Positions 20,675 to 32,111 of a stretch of 64,000 nt of DNA are shown in pieces (within the stretch, counting starts at the first letter, position 1; every line of letters starts with the position of its first letter). Where the stretch lies: assembly GCF_947179515.1 (NCBI RefSeq), contig NC_067474.1, positions 86,870,824-86,934,823 on the forward strand. The letters run 5' to 3'. Origin of the DNA: Apodemus sylvaticus. Taxonomy: Eukaryota > Chordata > Mammalia > Rodentia > Muridae. The notes under the pieces were generated by a model. That model was not told where the DNA came from. It saw only the letters and a program-made list of their open reading frames with translations, and searched no databases. Both the position numbers and the translations under genes were made by a program.

Positions 20675-23470
20675 GGACAATATCCTTGACAGATACAAAA
20701 TACCAAAATTAAATCAGGACCAACTAGACCATCTGAACAGTCCCATAAAGCCTAAAGAAATAGAAGGAGTCATAGAAAGTCTTCTGGCCAAAAAAAGCAC
20801 AGGACCAGATGGTTTCAGTGCAGAATTCTACCAGACCTTCAAAGAAGAGTTAACACCAATACTCTTCAAACTATTCCACAAAATAGAAACAGAAGGAACA
20901 CTACCCAATTCCTTCTACGAAGCCACAATTACGCTGATACCAAAGCCACACAAAGATCCAACAAAGAAAGAGAACTTCAGACCAATTTCCCTTATGAACA
21001 TCGATGCAAAAATACTCAATAAAATTCTTGCCAACCGAATCCAAGAACACATCAAATCAATCATCCACCATGATCAAGTAGGCTTTATCCCGGGAATGCA
21101 GGGTTGGTTCAATATACGGAAATCCATCAATACAATCCACTACATAAACAAACTCAAAGAACAAAACCACATGGTCATTTCATTGGATGCTGAAAAAGCA
21201 TTTGACAAAATTCAGCATCCTTTCATGCTTAAAGTCTTGGAGAGAACAGGAATTCAAGGCCCATACCTAAACATAGTAAAAGCAATATACAGCAAACCGG
21301 TAGCCAGCATCAAACTAAATGGAGAGAAACTTGAAGCAATCCCACTGAAATCAGGGACCAGACAAGGCTGCCCCCTTTCTCCTTATCTTTTCAATATTGT
21401 ACTTGAGGTACTAGCTCGGGCAATTCGACAACATAAGGAGGTCAAAGGGATACAAATTGGAAAGGAGGAAGTCAAACTATCATTATTTGCAGACGACATG
21501 ATAGTCTACCTAAGTGACCCAAAGAACTCCACTAGAGAGCTCCTACAGCTGATAAACAACTTCAGCAAAGTGGCAGGTTATAAAATCAACTCAAGCAAAT
21601 CAGTGGCCTTCCTATACTCAAAGGATAAGCAGGCTGAGAAAGAAATTAGGGAAATGACCCCCTTCACAATAGCCACAAACAGTATAAAGTATCTTGGGGT
21701 GACTCTTACCAGAGTTTCTGTAAGGCAAAGGACACCATCAAGAGGACAGATCGGCAACCAACAAATTGGGAAAAGATCTTCACCAATCCTACATCAGATA
21801 GAGGGCTAATATCCAATATATATAAAGAACTCAAGAAGTTAGACTCCAGAACCGAACAACCCTATTAAAAAATGGGGTACAGAGTTAAACAAAGAATTCT
21901 CACCTGAAGAACTTCGGATGGCGGAGAAGCATCTTAAAAAATGCTCAACTTCCTTGGGGTGACTCTTACCAAACATGTGAAAGATCTGTATGACAAGAAC
22001 TTCAAGACTCTGAAGAAGGAAATGGAAGAAGACCTCAAAACATGGGAAAACCTCCCATGCTCATGGATCGGTAGAATCAATATAGTTAAAATGGCCATTT
22101 TGCCTAAAGCACTATACAGATTCAATGCAATACCCATCAAAATCCCAACTCAATTCTTCACAGAGTTAGAAAGAGCAATTATCAAATTCATCTGGAACAA
22201 CAAAAAACCCAGGATAGCTAAAACTATTCTCAGCAACAAAAGAAAATCTGGGGGAATCAGTATCCCTGACCTCAAGCAATACTACAGAGCAATAGTGTTA
22301 AAAACTGCATGGTATTGGTACAGTGACAGACAGGAGGATCAATGGAACAGGATTGAAGATCCAGAAATGAACCCACACACCTATGGCCACTTGATCCTCG
22401 ACAAAGAGGCTGAAAACATCCAATGGAAAAAAGATAGCCTTTTCAAGAAAAGGTGCTGGTTCAACTGGAGGTCAGCATGCAGAAGAATGTGAATTGATCC
22501 ATCCTTGTCTCCTTGTACTAAGCTCAAATCCAAATGGATCAAGGACCTCCACATAAAGCCAGACACTCTGAAGCTAATAGAAAAGAAACTGGGGAAGACC
22601 CTTGAGGACATCGGTACAGGGAGAAAGTTTCTGAACAGAACACCAATAGCGTATGCTCTAAGAGCAAGGATTGACAAATGGGACCTCATAAAATTACAAA
22701 GTTTCTGTAAGGCAAAGGACACCATCAAGAGGACAAATCGGCAACCAACAAATTGGGAAAAGATCTTCACCAATCCTATATCAGATAGAGGGCTAATATC
22801 CAATATATATAAAGAACTCAAGAAGTTAGACTCCAGAAAACCAAACAACCCTATTAAAAAATGGGGTACAGAGTTAAACAAAGAATTCTCACCTGAAGAC
22901 CTTCGGATGGCGGAGAAGCATCTTAAAAAATGCTCAACTTCATTAGTCATTAGGGAAATGCAAATCAAAACAACCCTAAGATTTCATCTTACACCAGTCA
23001 GAATGGCTAAGATTAAAAATTCAGGAGACAGCAGGTGTTGGAGAGGGTGTGGAGAAAGAGGAACACTCCTCCACTGCTGGTGGGGTTGCAAATTGGTACA
23101 ACCACTCTGGAAATCAGTCTGGCGGTTCCTCTGAAAACTGGGCACCTCACTTCCAGAAGATCCTGCTATACCACTGGGCATATACCCAGAAGACTCCCCA
23201 CCATGTAATAAGGATACATGTTCTACTATGTTCATAGCAGCCCTATTTATAATTGCCAGATGTTGGAAAGAACCCAGGTATCCCTCAACAGAAGAGTGGA
23301 TGCAAAAAATGTGGTCTATCTACACAATGGAGTACTATTCAGCCATTAGAAACAACGAATTCATGAAATTCTTAGGCAAATGGATGGAGCTAGAGCATAT
23401 CATACTCAGTGAGGTAACCCAGACTCAAAAGGTGAATCATGGTATGCACTCACTAATAAGTGGATATTAA
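20675..23470 (+). pseudogene. L1-4 ORF2, 5'-truncated and broken
   Basis: Reverse-transcriptase half of ORF2p. Motif A SLDAEKAFDKI, motif B QGCPLSPYLFN and motif C LFADDMIVYL are all present in the frame that ends at 21809. The frame is then broken by the inserted block at 21713-21952. It resumes at 21941-22492 and 22505-23134, where a CGA-to-TGA change (a CpG-type transition) makes a stop after WRFL, and ends SLISGY at 23470. The endonuclease domain is absent because of 5' truncation. Confidence 0.9.
21713..21952 (+). repeat. displaced copy of L1-4 nt 22700-22941
   Basis: 240 nt nearly identical to 22700-22941, placed about 985 bp upstream of its normal position. It is flanked by the 19-bp direct repeat cttggggtgactcttacca (21693-21711 and 21953-21971). 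It has no A tail. Confidence 0.9.
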
Positions 23471-23741
23471 CCTAGAAAACTGGAATACCCAAAACATAAT
23501 CCACACATCAAATGAGGTACAAGAAGAAAGGAGGAGTGGCCCCTCGTTCTGGAAAGACTCAGTGAAACAGTATTCAGCAAACCCAGAACGGGGAAGTGGG
23601 AAGGGGTGGGTGGGAGGACAGGGGAAGAGAAAGGGGCTTACGGGACTTTCGGGGAGTGGGGGGGCTAGAAAAGGGGAAATCATTTGAAATGTAAATAAAT
23701 TATATCGAATAAAAAAAAATTAAAAAAAAACAAAAACAAAA

Positions 23742-24289
23742 AAAGATGCTCAACTTCATTAGTCATTAGGGAAATGCAAATCAAAACAACCCTAAGATTT
23801 CATCTTACACCAGTCAGAATGGCTAAGATTAAAAATTCAGGAGACAGCAGGTGTTGGAGAGGGTGTGGAGAAAGAGGAACACTCCTCCACTGTTGGTGGG
23901 GTTGCAAATTGGTACAACCACTCTGGAAAGCAGTCTGGCGGTTCCTCTGAACACTGGGCACCTCACTTCCAGAAGATCCTGCTATACCACTCCTGGGCAT
24001 ATACCCAGAGGATTCCCCACCATGTAATAAGGATACATGCTCTACTATGTTCATAGCAGCCCTATTTATAATTGCCAGATGCTGGAAAGAACCCAGGTAT
24101 CCCTCAACAGAAGAGTGGATGCAAAAAATGTGGTATATCTACACAATGGAGTACTATTCAGCCATTAGAAACAATGAATTCATGAAATTCTTAGGCAAAT
24201 GGATGGAGCTAGAGAACATCATACTAAGTGAGGTAACCCAGACTCAAAAGGTGAATCATGGTATGCACTCACTAATAAGTGGTTATTAA
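23742..24289 (+). pseudogene. second copy of L1-4 ORF2 C-terminus
   Basis: Begins within the ORF2 3' region at atgctcaacttc, immediately after an A-rich tract, and repeats the Cys-rich region and the ending SLISGY (stop at 24289). A TGA again interrupts the frame at the WRFL position, as in the first copy. Its 3'UTR follows to about 24535. Confidence 0.88.
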
Positions 24290-24539
24290 CCTAGAAAACT
24301 GGAATACCCAAAACATAATCCACACATCAAATGAGATACAAGAAGAAAGCAGGAGTGGTCCCTGGTTCTGGAAAGACTCAGTGAAACAGTATTTGGCAAA
24401 ACCAGAACGGGGAACTGGGAAGGGGTGGGAGGGAGGACAGGGGAAGAGAAGGGGGCTTACGGGACTTTCGGGGAGTGGGGGGGGCTAGAAAAGGGGAAAT
24501 CATTTGAAATGTAAATAAATTATATCGAATTAAAAAAAA

Positions 24540-24606
24540 AGAAAGTGAATGAATAAATAAATAAATAAATAAACAAATTAATAAATAAATAAGCAAATAA
24601 AAAAAA
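24540..24606 (+). repeat. A-rich tail with (AAAT)n
   Basis: aaataaataaat-type microsatellite in the A tail of the second L1-4 3' end, directly before the right TSD. Confidence 0.9.
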
Positions 24607-24624
24607 AAGAAATTGTCCATTTCC
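24607..24624. repeat. target-site duplication of L1-4 (right)
   Basis: Exact partner of the repeat at 20657-20674. L1-3 resumes at 24625. Confidence 0.93.
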
Positions 24625-25324
24625 TCCACCTTCTCCAGTTGTGTTGAGTACAGGCTTCTGTAGTAAGATCTGATGATTTTTTGAATTTCCTCAGTTTCTG
24701 TTGTTATATATCTCTTTTCATTTCTAATTTGTTAATTTGGATACAGTCTCTGTGCCCTTAGGGTTTATCTATCTTGTTTTTTTTTCAAAGAACCAGCTTC
24801 TGGTTTTGTTGATTCTTTTTATGGTTCTCTTAGTTTCTAGTTGATTGATTTCAGCCCTGAGTTTGATGATTTCCTGTCTTCTCCTCCTCCTGGCTGAATT
24901 AGCTTCTTTTTGTTCCAGGGCTTTCAGGTGTGCCATTGAGCTTCTAGTGTATGCTCTCTCCAATTTTTTTGGACGCACTCAAAGCTGTGAGTTTTCCTCT
25001 TAGCACTGCTTTCATTGTGTCCCAGAAGTTTGGGTATGTCGTGCCTCCATTTTCATTAAATTCTAAAAAGTCTTTGATTTCTTCCTTTATTTCTTCCTTG
25101 ACCAAGGTATCATTGTTCAGTTTCCATGTGTATGTGGGCTTTTTGTTGTTTTTGTTGTCATTAAAGACCACTTTTACTCCATAGTGGTCTGATAGGAGAC
25201 ATGAGATTATTTTGATCTTCTTATATTTGTTGAGGTTTGTCTTGTGAACAACTATGTGATCAATTTTGGAGAAGGCACCATGAGGTGCTGAGAAAAAGGT
25301 TTATTCTTTTGCTTTGGAATGAAA

Positions 25325-25367
<43 letters not shown>

Positions 25368-25961
25368 CCATTAAATCCAATTGGTCCAAAGCTTCAATTA
25401 GTTTCATTGTCTCCCTTTTAGTTTCTGTTTTCCTGATCAGTCTATTGATGAGAGTGGAGTGTTGAAGTTACCCACAATTATTGTGTTAGGTGCAATGTGT
25501 GCTTTGAGCTTTAGTAAAGTTTCTTTTATGAATGAGGGTGCCCTTGTATTTGGAGCATAGATGTTCAGGGTTGAGAGTTGTTCTTGGTGGATTTTTCCTT
25601 TGATCAGCAAGAAGTGTCCTTCCATGTCTCTTTTGAAGACATTAGGTTGAAAGTCAATTTAATCTGATATTAGAATGGCAACTCCGGCTTTTTTCCTGAG
25701 ACCATTTGCTTGTAGAATTGTCTTCCAGCCGTTTACTCTAACGTGGTTTTTGTCTTTGACACTGAGGTGTGTTTCCTGTATGCAGCAAAAAGTAGGGTCC
25801 TGTTGACATATCCAGTCTTTAGTCTATGTCTTTTTATTGGGGAATTGAGTTCATTGATGTTAAGAGATATTAAGGAGTAGTGATTATTGCTTCCTATCAT
25901 TTTTGATGTTTATTTTATACTTGTGTGGTTATCTTCTTTTGGGTTTGATGAAAGAAGGTTA

Positions 25962-27183
25962 TTATCCTGCTTTTTCTAGGGTAGAGCTTCCCTCCTTGTA
26001 TTGGTGTTTTCCCCCTATTATCATTTGTAGGGCTGGGTTTATGGAAAGATATTGTGTAAATTTGGTTTTGTCATGGAATATCTTGGTTTCTCCATCTATA
26101 GTGATTGAGAGTTTCATTGGGTATAGTAGTCTTGGCTGGCATTTGTATTCCCTTAGAGTCTGCATGAGCTCTGCCCAAGACCATCTAGCTTTTGTGGTCT
26201 CTGGTGAGAAGTCTGTTGTAATTCTGATAGGTCTTCCTTTATATGTTACTTGCCCTTTTTCTCTTACTGCCTTTAGTATTCTTTCTTTGTTTAGTACATT
26301 TGGGGTTTTGATTATTATGTGACAAGAGGTATTTCTGTTCTTGTCCAGTCTGTTTCTGTAGGCTTCTTGTATATTCATGGGCATCTCTCTCTTTAGGTTA
26401 GGGAAGTTTTCTTCCATAATTTTGTTGAAGATATTTGCTGGCCCTTTAAGTTGTAAATCTTCACTCTCATCAATGCCTATAATCCTTAGGTTTGGCTTTC
26501 TCATTGTGTCCTGGATTTCCTGCATGTTTTAGGTTACAAGCTTTTTGCATTTTGCATTTTCTTTGACTGTTGAGTCCATTTTTTCTATGGCATCTTCAGC
26601 ATCTGAGATTCTTCCTTCTATCTCTTGTATTCTGTTGTTGATATTTGCATCTAAGGCCCCTGATTTCTTCCCAAGGTTTTCTATCTCCAAAGTTGTCTCC
26701 CTTTGCGATTTCTTCATTGTTTCTACTTATGTTTTTAGATCCTGGATATTTTTGTTCAGTTCCTCCACTTGCTTATTTGTGTTTTCCTGTAATTCTTTGA
26801 GGGATTTTTTTGTGTTTCCTCTTTTATGACCTCTGCCGGTTGATCAAAATTCTCCTGTATTTCTTTAAGTGATTTTTGCATTTCTTCGTATTGGCTACTA
26901 TGTTTTGACTCATATTCTCCTGAATTTCTTTAAGTGACTTTTGTATTTCCCTTGTTAGGGCTTCTAGCTGTTGATCATTTTCCTCCTGAATTTCTTTAAG
27001 AGATTTATTTATGTCCTTCATGTGTTCCTCTAACAGCATCATGACCAGTGATTTTAAATCCAACTCTTCTTTTTCTTGTGTGTTGGGGTATCCAGAACTT
27101 GTTGTCCTTGGAGAATTGGGTTCAGATGCTGCCATAATGCCTTGGTTTCTGTTAGTAATGTTCCTATATTTGCCTTTAGCCAT
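25962..27183 (-). pseudogene. L1-3 ORF1, frame-broken but with complete C-terminus
   Basis: The start MAKGKYRNITNRNQG is at 27183. The coiled coil is in frame to about 26824, then shifts, resumes at 26529-26717 (ETTLEIENLGKKSG), and shifts again. The RRM and C-terminal domain are continuous at 25962-26525, including LRIIGIDESE, CHIIIKTPN and the C-terminal stretch FTQYLSINPALQ. This is the only ORF1 in the window that keeps the normal C-terminal end in frame. Confidence 0.85.
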
Positions 27184-27640
27184 CTAATTCTCACTGGTGT
27201 TAGATGGTTTTATTGTCACTGGCTGGTGCTTCAACCTCCTGTGGACCTTTAAGGCTATTTCTGTGACACTGAATGCCTGGGTTTCCTCTGTCCCAGATTG
27301 CTGATATGCTGCCTTCCTCTTTTGTGCCATTGGAACCCTGCTGAGTTTTGCCTCAAGCAATGTTATACTTGGGTTGTCTCAGTGAACCAGGTGCTCCCCT
27401 CTGCTCTGTCATGGAGTGAAGATAGCAGTGGAGAGTCACTCCCTCTGCTGATCCCCAGGTAGGACACATGCCCCACGACAGACTGGCTGGTAGATGAACC
27501 ACCTATGTGCTCAGGTCCTGGGTGCAGGCAGACCCCTGATGGTTTGCATCCCCCAGAAATCTTAACCTCTGGATATCTCAGTACCTGGTGCTACTTTTCT
27601 GTCCCAGCAGGCAGGGAAGATGGCCATTATATCTTCTTAG
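27184..27640 (-). promoter_or_regulatory. L1-3 5'UTR (older promoter type)
   Basis: Moderately GC-rich leader directly upstream of the L1-3 ORF1. It has no similarity by eye to the 5'UTR units of L1-2 and L1-6. The exact 5' end is uncertain. Confidence 0.55.
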
Positions 27641-28990
27641 TCTTCTTCAATATAGATTATGTCCATTATCTTTATTGAATTTGTTTTATTGATCAGGTAT
27701 ATTCATACAGAATATAAAAATTAATCCTTAATATATAGTCCAGCAGATTTTCAGGTATACAATGAATGAGTTGCATTTATCATCACCGTGTCCATAAAAA
27801 TTTGCTAAATTGTATTAACTGGGTACATAAGAATTATGGCTATAGCAAGATGGGAAAGGTTTTTCTATAGATCAAAATGTATTTGATGATAGTCTTAACT
27901 TTTGTGGTTGTTGATAGCTAGGGTGTCAACAAAATCAACAAATAGATCCAAAAGGATCTATAAAAAAAAACAAAAAACAAAAAAACAAAAAAAAACCTCT
28001 TCATTATAGGGTGTTAGTTTTCAAATAGACTTGGGTAAGAAGCCGCTATTCTAGGGGCTAAACTCAACCCAATGTAAGGTAATTAGTCTCTGTACCTTTT
28101 ACCTTCCAGTCTCTCCACATTACTGTAGTTCTAAACAGTCAGTTTCTGCAGACAGGTTGTTTTTCCCTCAGGAATTCTCGTTAACATCTTTATGTCTGAG
28201 TATTACAATATTTTCTAAAGTAGTTGTACATTTTGCAATTACACACTACCAATGCCTAGGTTCTGATTGCTTGACTCTCATTGCTTCTAAAGAAAATGAT
28301 TTCCTTTTGGAGAAATTGCTGGGTCATGCACATAATCCAACTTTGTAGATTCTGATTTCGATTTTATTTTATTCGATTATTCGAATCATGCCCTGATAGT
28401 AACTCACTTAACTGCTCTTGTGGAACTCCCACTCATTCTATCAGAAGACTGGTGTCAGGCTGCATTTCATTTTCATAAATGTCACCTTTTTCCATTTAAA
28501 GTTGTGACAAATGCATCTCTGTTCTAAAGATTCGCAATTTTTACATGTGGTTAGGACTTTGAGTGTGTTTAAAAACTGTATTCTATTTTACCTTTGTATT
28601 TTTTTGTCTTTTCATTATTTCACAGTTTTGCATTAATCAATGCATATTAAAGTTTTGAAGTGTTACTTTTATATTACTTCATTCCCTCTATATGTTTTAG
28701 TTATATCCTTCAACAAAGATTCTTTTCTTGTCTTTCTCCTCTTCCTTTGTTTAAAGTCACGATTGTTGCATGTACCATTATCATTTCTTTTTTTTTACTC
28801 TTAAATTATGACGAGTGACTTATCTTTCTAGATTATGGGCTCATTAATTTTAAAGATTTTTAGTGTGATATAGTCCAGGCCTATGTTGTATTTTGCTGGC
28901 ACATGCCTTGAATTAACTATTTTCCTGGAATTAGGAGTTTGTTTCAAACTAATATGGAAGATGATAGCTGTTAAAGTGTGTAATAAGTAA
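27641..28990. other. unassigned intergenic sequence
   Basis: AT-rich, with an A-rich tract at about 27961-27997. The part at 28190-28330 faintly resembles the C-terminal region of a very old L1, but I would not annotate it. No gene seen. Confidence 0.4.
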
Positions 28991-28995
28991 TCATG

Positions 28996-29155
28996 GAGCT
29001 GGGCATGGTAGTGCACACCTCTAACCCCAGTACTTTTAAGTAGAGGTAGGTTAGTATCTACGAATTTGAGGCTATTTGGTCTATGTAGCAAGTTCCAGGA
29101 CAACCTGGGCTATACAGATAGACCCTGTCTCAACAACAAACAAAAATATAAAACA
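28996..29155 (+). mobile_element. diverged B1-like SINE
   Basis: The sequence gctgggcatggtagtgcaca, then ctaaccccagtac, agttccaggacaacctgggc and ccctgtctcaa follows B1 order, ending in an A-rich tail. Confidence 0.75.
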
Positions 29156-29244
29156 AAACTAAAAGTGTACTAAACATGGAATCTGATAGTTTTTATTAGA
29201 ATGTGTAAGAGCTAAGTACAGAATCTGTCATTTGTTATTTGTAT

Positions 29245-29620
29245 GTGTCCTGATTTGTTTCCTCTTGCCATGATAAACATCATGATAAAATCAGCTGGAG
29301 AGGAAATTTATGTGGCATACATGTTGAGATCATATTTTATTATTGATGGAAGTCAGGGCAGATAGTCAAGCAGGAGCAAAAGGACCATGGAGAAAATTGT
29401 GTACTGGCTTGCTCAGTCTGCTTTCTTATACAAGCTAGGACATTCCCAGGGGTGGTATTGGCTAGAGTTGACTAAGACTGTCACATCAATCATTAATTAA
29501 GAAGATACCCTTAAAGTCTCTCAAAGGGCAGTCTGATGGCAACAATCCCTTATCCAAAGTTCTTTCTTCCTAGGTATTATGGTTCATTTGAAGAAGACAA
29601 GTATATCAAACACTTGTACA
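29245..29620 (+). repeat. mid-repetitive rodent element
   Basis: Same family as 17646-18215. The head has cttgccatgataaacatcat; the body has tggcttgctcagtctgcttt and catcaatcattaattaag. I recognise it as a common rodent interspersed repeat but do not know its name with certainty. Confidence 0.5.
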
Positions 29621-29754
29621 TTGATTGTAAACAAATTATAGACTTATTTGTATATTTTAGCTCTATTATTTAAATTTTTATAGATGTTGGCTTTAGTATA
29701 TACCATGCTTACTTATTAGCTACTATTATTTTTCATTTCTCTTATTTTAACTTT

Positions 29755-30527
29755 TAGTAAATTTTTAGGTATCTTTTAAAATTATTTATTTAAAAATAAA
29801 ATATAATTGCATCATTTCCTCCCTTCCCTTTCTTTTCTCCAATCTTTTTATGCCCTCACTCCAGAATCTTCCACCATCCCCTGTGAGCTTTCTGATTAAT
29901 GATGTCTTTTTTCTTATCTTAATAATTATTTTTGTGCATCTAGTATCACCATTATTGTTAGCTTAGCAGTATAATAACATATATGGTGAAACTTTTTCCC
30001 CCTGCCAAGCTATATAAAAAAAAATACTCAGTGAATGCACATTGAAATTTTGTTATGGAATGTATAAATTCATTTTTAAATTAAAATATCATCATGTCAT
30101 TTCTTCCATTTTCTTTTCTTCTTTTAATTCTTTCTCAAGTTATTCTTATTTTACTTGAGTTGTTATTACTAAATATATAGATAAATACATAAATATAGAG
30201 ATATAACCTGATTATTTTTTGTTTGCCTCTTGGAATTGGATTATCATGTAGAGAGCTCATGCCTGGAGATGGCCAAATTCTGTTTCTCTCAGCAGTTCTT
30301 AGTAGTTCTCTGACTAGAGTAGTACCTTATGATGTTTTTCCCTTTTACAATAGACTGTCCATGGTACTGTCATTGTTGAAGTACTGTTTAGGCAGACACA
30401 TTATTGAGGTCTAGCCCATTGGGGCTAGGAATCCAGGAATTTAATATATATATTATATAAATATATATTGTATTTTCACAAGTTGTAATTTTGTGGTTCT
30501 CCATCTACTAATATAAGGAAATTTGTT
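29755..30527 (+). mobile_element. Lx-type L1 3'UTR, left half
   Basis: Diverged plus-strand Lx 3'UTR. It ends with gtggttctccatctactaat and the 15-bp TSD of the U6-L1 element. The same 3'UTR continues at 32388 in correct order. Confidence 0.6.
30513..30527. repeat. target-site duplication of U6-L1 (left)
   Basis: ataaggaaatttgtt at 30513-30527 matches ataaggaagtctgtt at 32373-32387, with 13 of 15 bases identical. The pair brackets U6 plus L1 as one insertion. Confidence 0.85.
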
Positions 30528-30634
30528 GTGCTCGCTTTGGCAGCACATATACTGAAATTGGAATGATACAAAGAAGATTAGCATCGTCCCTGCGCAAGGA
30601 TGACACGCAAATTTGTGAAGCGTTCCATAGTTTT
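30528..30634 (+). pseudogene. Rnu6: U6 snRNA pseudogene (5' part of chimera)
   Basis: 107 nt aligned from the U6 start gtgctcgctttggcagcaca to the terminal T tract. About 8-10 bases differ from the conserved U6 sequence. The invariant ACAGAGA box reads acaaaga, and bases after the AGC triad are changed (agcatcgtccc). U6 pairs with U2 and the 5' splice site in the spliceosome; these changes, and the absence of a U6 promoter (the TSD directly precedes it), argue against function. Confidence 0.92.
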
Positions 30635-32111
30635 AGAACTTCACGTCTCTGAAGAAGGAAATCGAAGAAGACCTGAGAAAATGGAAAAATCTGCCATGCT
30701 CGTGGATCGGCAGGATTAATATAGCTAAAATGGCCATCTTGCCAAAAGTGATCTACAGATTCAATGCAATCCCCATCAAAATCCCAATTCAGTTCTTCAC
30801 AGAGTTAGAAAAAGCAATTCTCAAATTCATCTGGAATAACAAAAAACCCAGGATAGCTAAAACTATTCTCAACAACAAAAGAAATTCTGGGGGAATCAGT
30901 ATCCCTGACTTCAAGCAATACTACAGAGCAATAGGGTTAAAAACTGCATGGTATTGGCACAGTGACAGACAAGTGGACCAATGGAATAGAACTGAAGATC
31001 CAGAAATGAATCCACTCATCTATGGTCACCTGATCTTGGACAAAGGAGCCAAAAACACCCAGTCCAAAAAAGATAGCCTTTTCAACAAATGGTGCTGGTT
31101 CAATTGGAGGTCAGCATGCAGAAGAATGGGAATTGATCCATTTTTATCTCCATGTACTAAACTTCACTCCAAGTGGATCAAGGACCTCAATGTAAAACTA
31201 GACACACTGAAACTAACAGAAAACAAATTGGGGAAGACTCTTGAGGACATGGGCACAGGGGAAAAGTTCCTGACCAGATCACCAATAGCTTATGCTCTAA
31301 GATCAAGAATTGACAAATGGGACCTCATAAAATTACAAAGTTTCTGTAAGGCAAAGGATACTGTTAAAAGGACAAAATGGCAACCATCAAATTGGGAAAG
31401 GATATTCACCAACCCCACATCTGATAGAGGGCTAATATCCAATATATACAGAGAACTCAAGAAGTTAGACCCCAGGGAACCAAATAACCCTATTAAAAAT
31501 GGGGTACAGACCTAAACAAAGAATTTTCACCTGAAGAAATTCAGATGGCCAAGAGGCACCTTAAGAAGTGCTCAACATCATTAATCATTAGGGAAATGCA
31601 GATCAAAACAACCCTGAGATTTCACCTTACACCAGTTAGAATGGCTAAGGTCAAAAACTCAGGAGACAGCAGGTGTTGTCGAGGATGTGGAGAAAGAGGA
31701 ACACTCCTCCACTGCTGGTGGTGCTGTAAGATGGTACAACTACTTTGGAAATCAGTCTGGAGGTTCCTCAGAAAACTGGACATGAGCCTTCCAGAGGACC
31801 CTGCTCTACCTCTCCTGGGCATATACCCAAAGGATTCCCCGGCATACAATAAAGACACATGCTCCATTATGTTCATAGCAGCCTTATTTATAATAGCTAG
31901 AAGCTGGAAAGAACCCAGATGCCCCTCAAAGGAGGAATGGATACGGAAAATGTGGTATATTTACACAATGGAATACTACTCAGCAATTAGAAACAATGAA
32001 TTCACAAAATATTTAGGCAAATGGTTTGATCTGGAAAATATCATCCTAAGTGAGGTAACCCAATCACAAAAGAATACACATGGAATGCAATCTCTGATAA
32101 GGGGATATTAA
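30635..32111 (+). pseudogene. L1-5 ORF2, 5'-truncated, one frameshift
   Basis: ORF2 from the region after the reverse-transcriptase core (SLKKEIEED equivalent; readable from MAILPKVIYRFNAIPIKIP at 30730) to NNPIKN at about 31500. There, loss of one A from the usual A6 run shifts the frame. It resumes at 31545 (MAKRHLKKCSTS) and runs through the Cys-rich motif CCRGC then GTLLHCWWCC to SLIRGY, with its stop at 32111. No endonuclease or polymerase core is present. Confidence 0.9.

Larger units (their letters stand above)
20675..24606 (+). mobile_element. L1-4: antisense insertion in L1-3, with internal and 3' duplications
   Basis: Plus-strand, 5'-truncated L1 of the younger subfamily with an exact 18-bp TSD. 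It begins at ggacaatatcc, the exact antisense counterpart of its landing site in L1-3. It contains ORF2 from just before the reverse transcriptase, a 240-nt displaced block (21713-21952), a first 3'UTR and A tail (23471-23741), then a second copy of the ORF2 end and 3'UTR (23742-24540) and an (AAAT)n-rich tail. Confidence 0.93.
24625..27640 (-). mobile_element. L1-3, right part (ORF2 start, ORF1, 5'UTR)
   Basis: Continuation of the older minus-strand L1. The ORF2 N-terminal region runs to a start at about 25898-25900, with a large (TA)n expansion at 25327-25363. ORF1 spans about 25962-27183. A 5'UTR of about 450 bp follows, of a type unlike L1-1, L1-2 and L1-6; it includes ctggatatctcagtacctgg and ggcagggaagatggccatta. 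The different promoter supports an older subfamily. Confidence 0.85.

Noticed and set aside
20657..20700. Twin-priming inversion as the cause of the head-to-head L1s
   Set aside because: The two arms are different subfamilies, the exact 18-bp TSD surrounds L1-4 alone, and L1-3 continues on the far side; this is an insertion.
30528..30634. Functional U6 snRNA gene
   Set aside because: The catalytic ACAGAGA box is altered, other conserved bases are changed, and the TSD replaces the promoter region.
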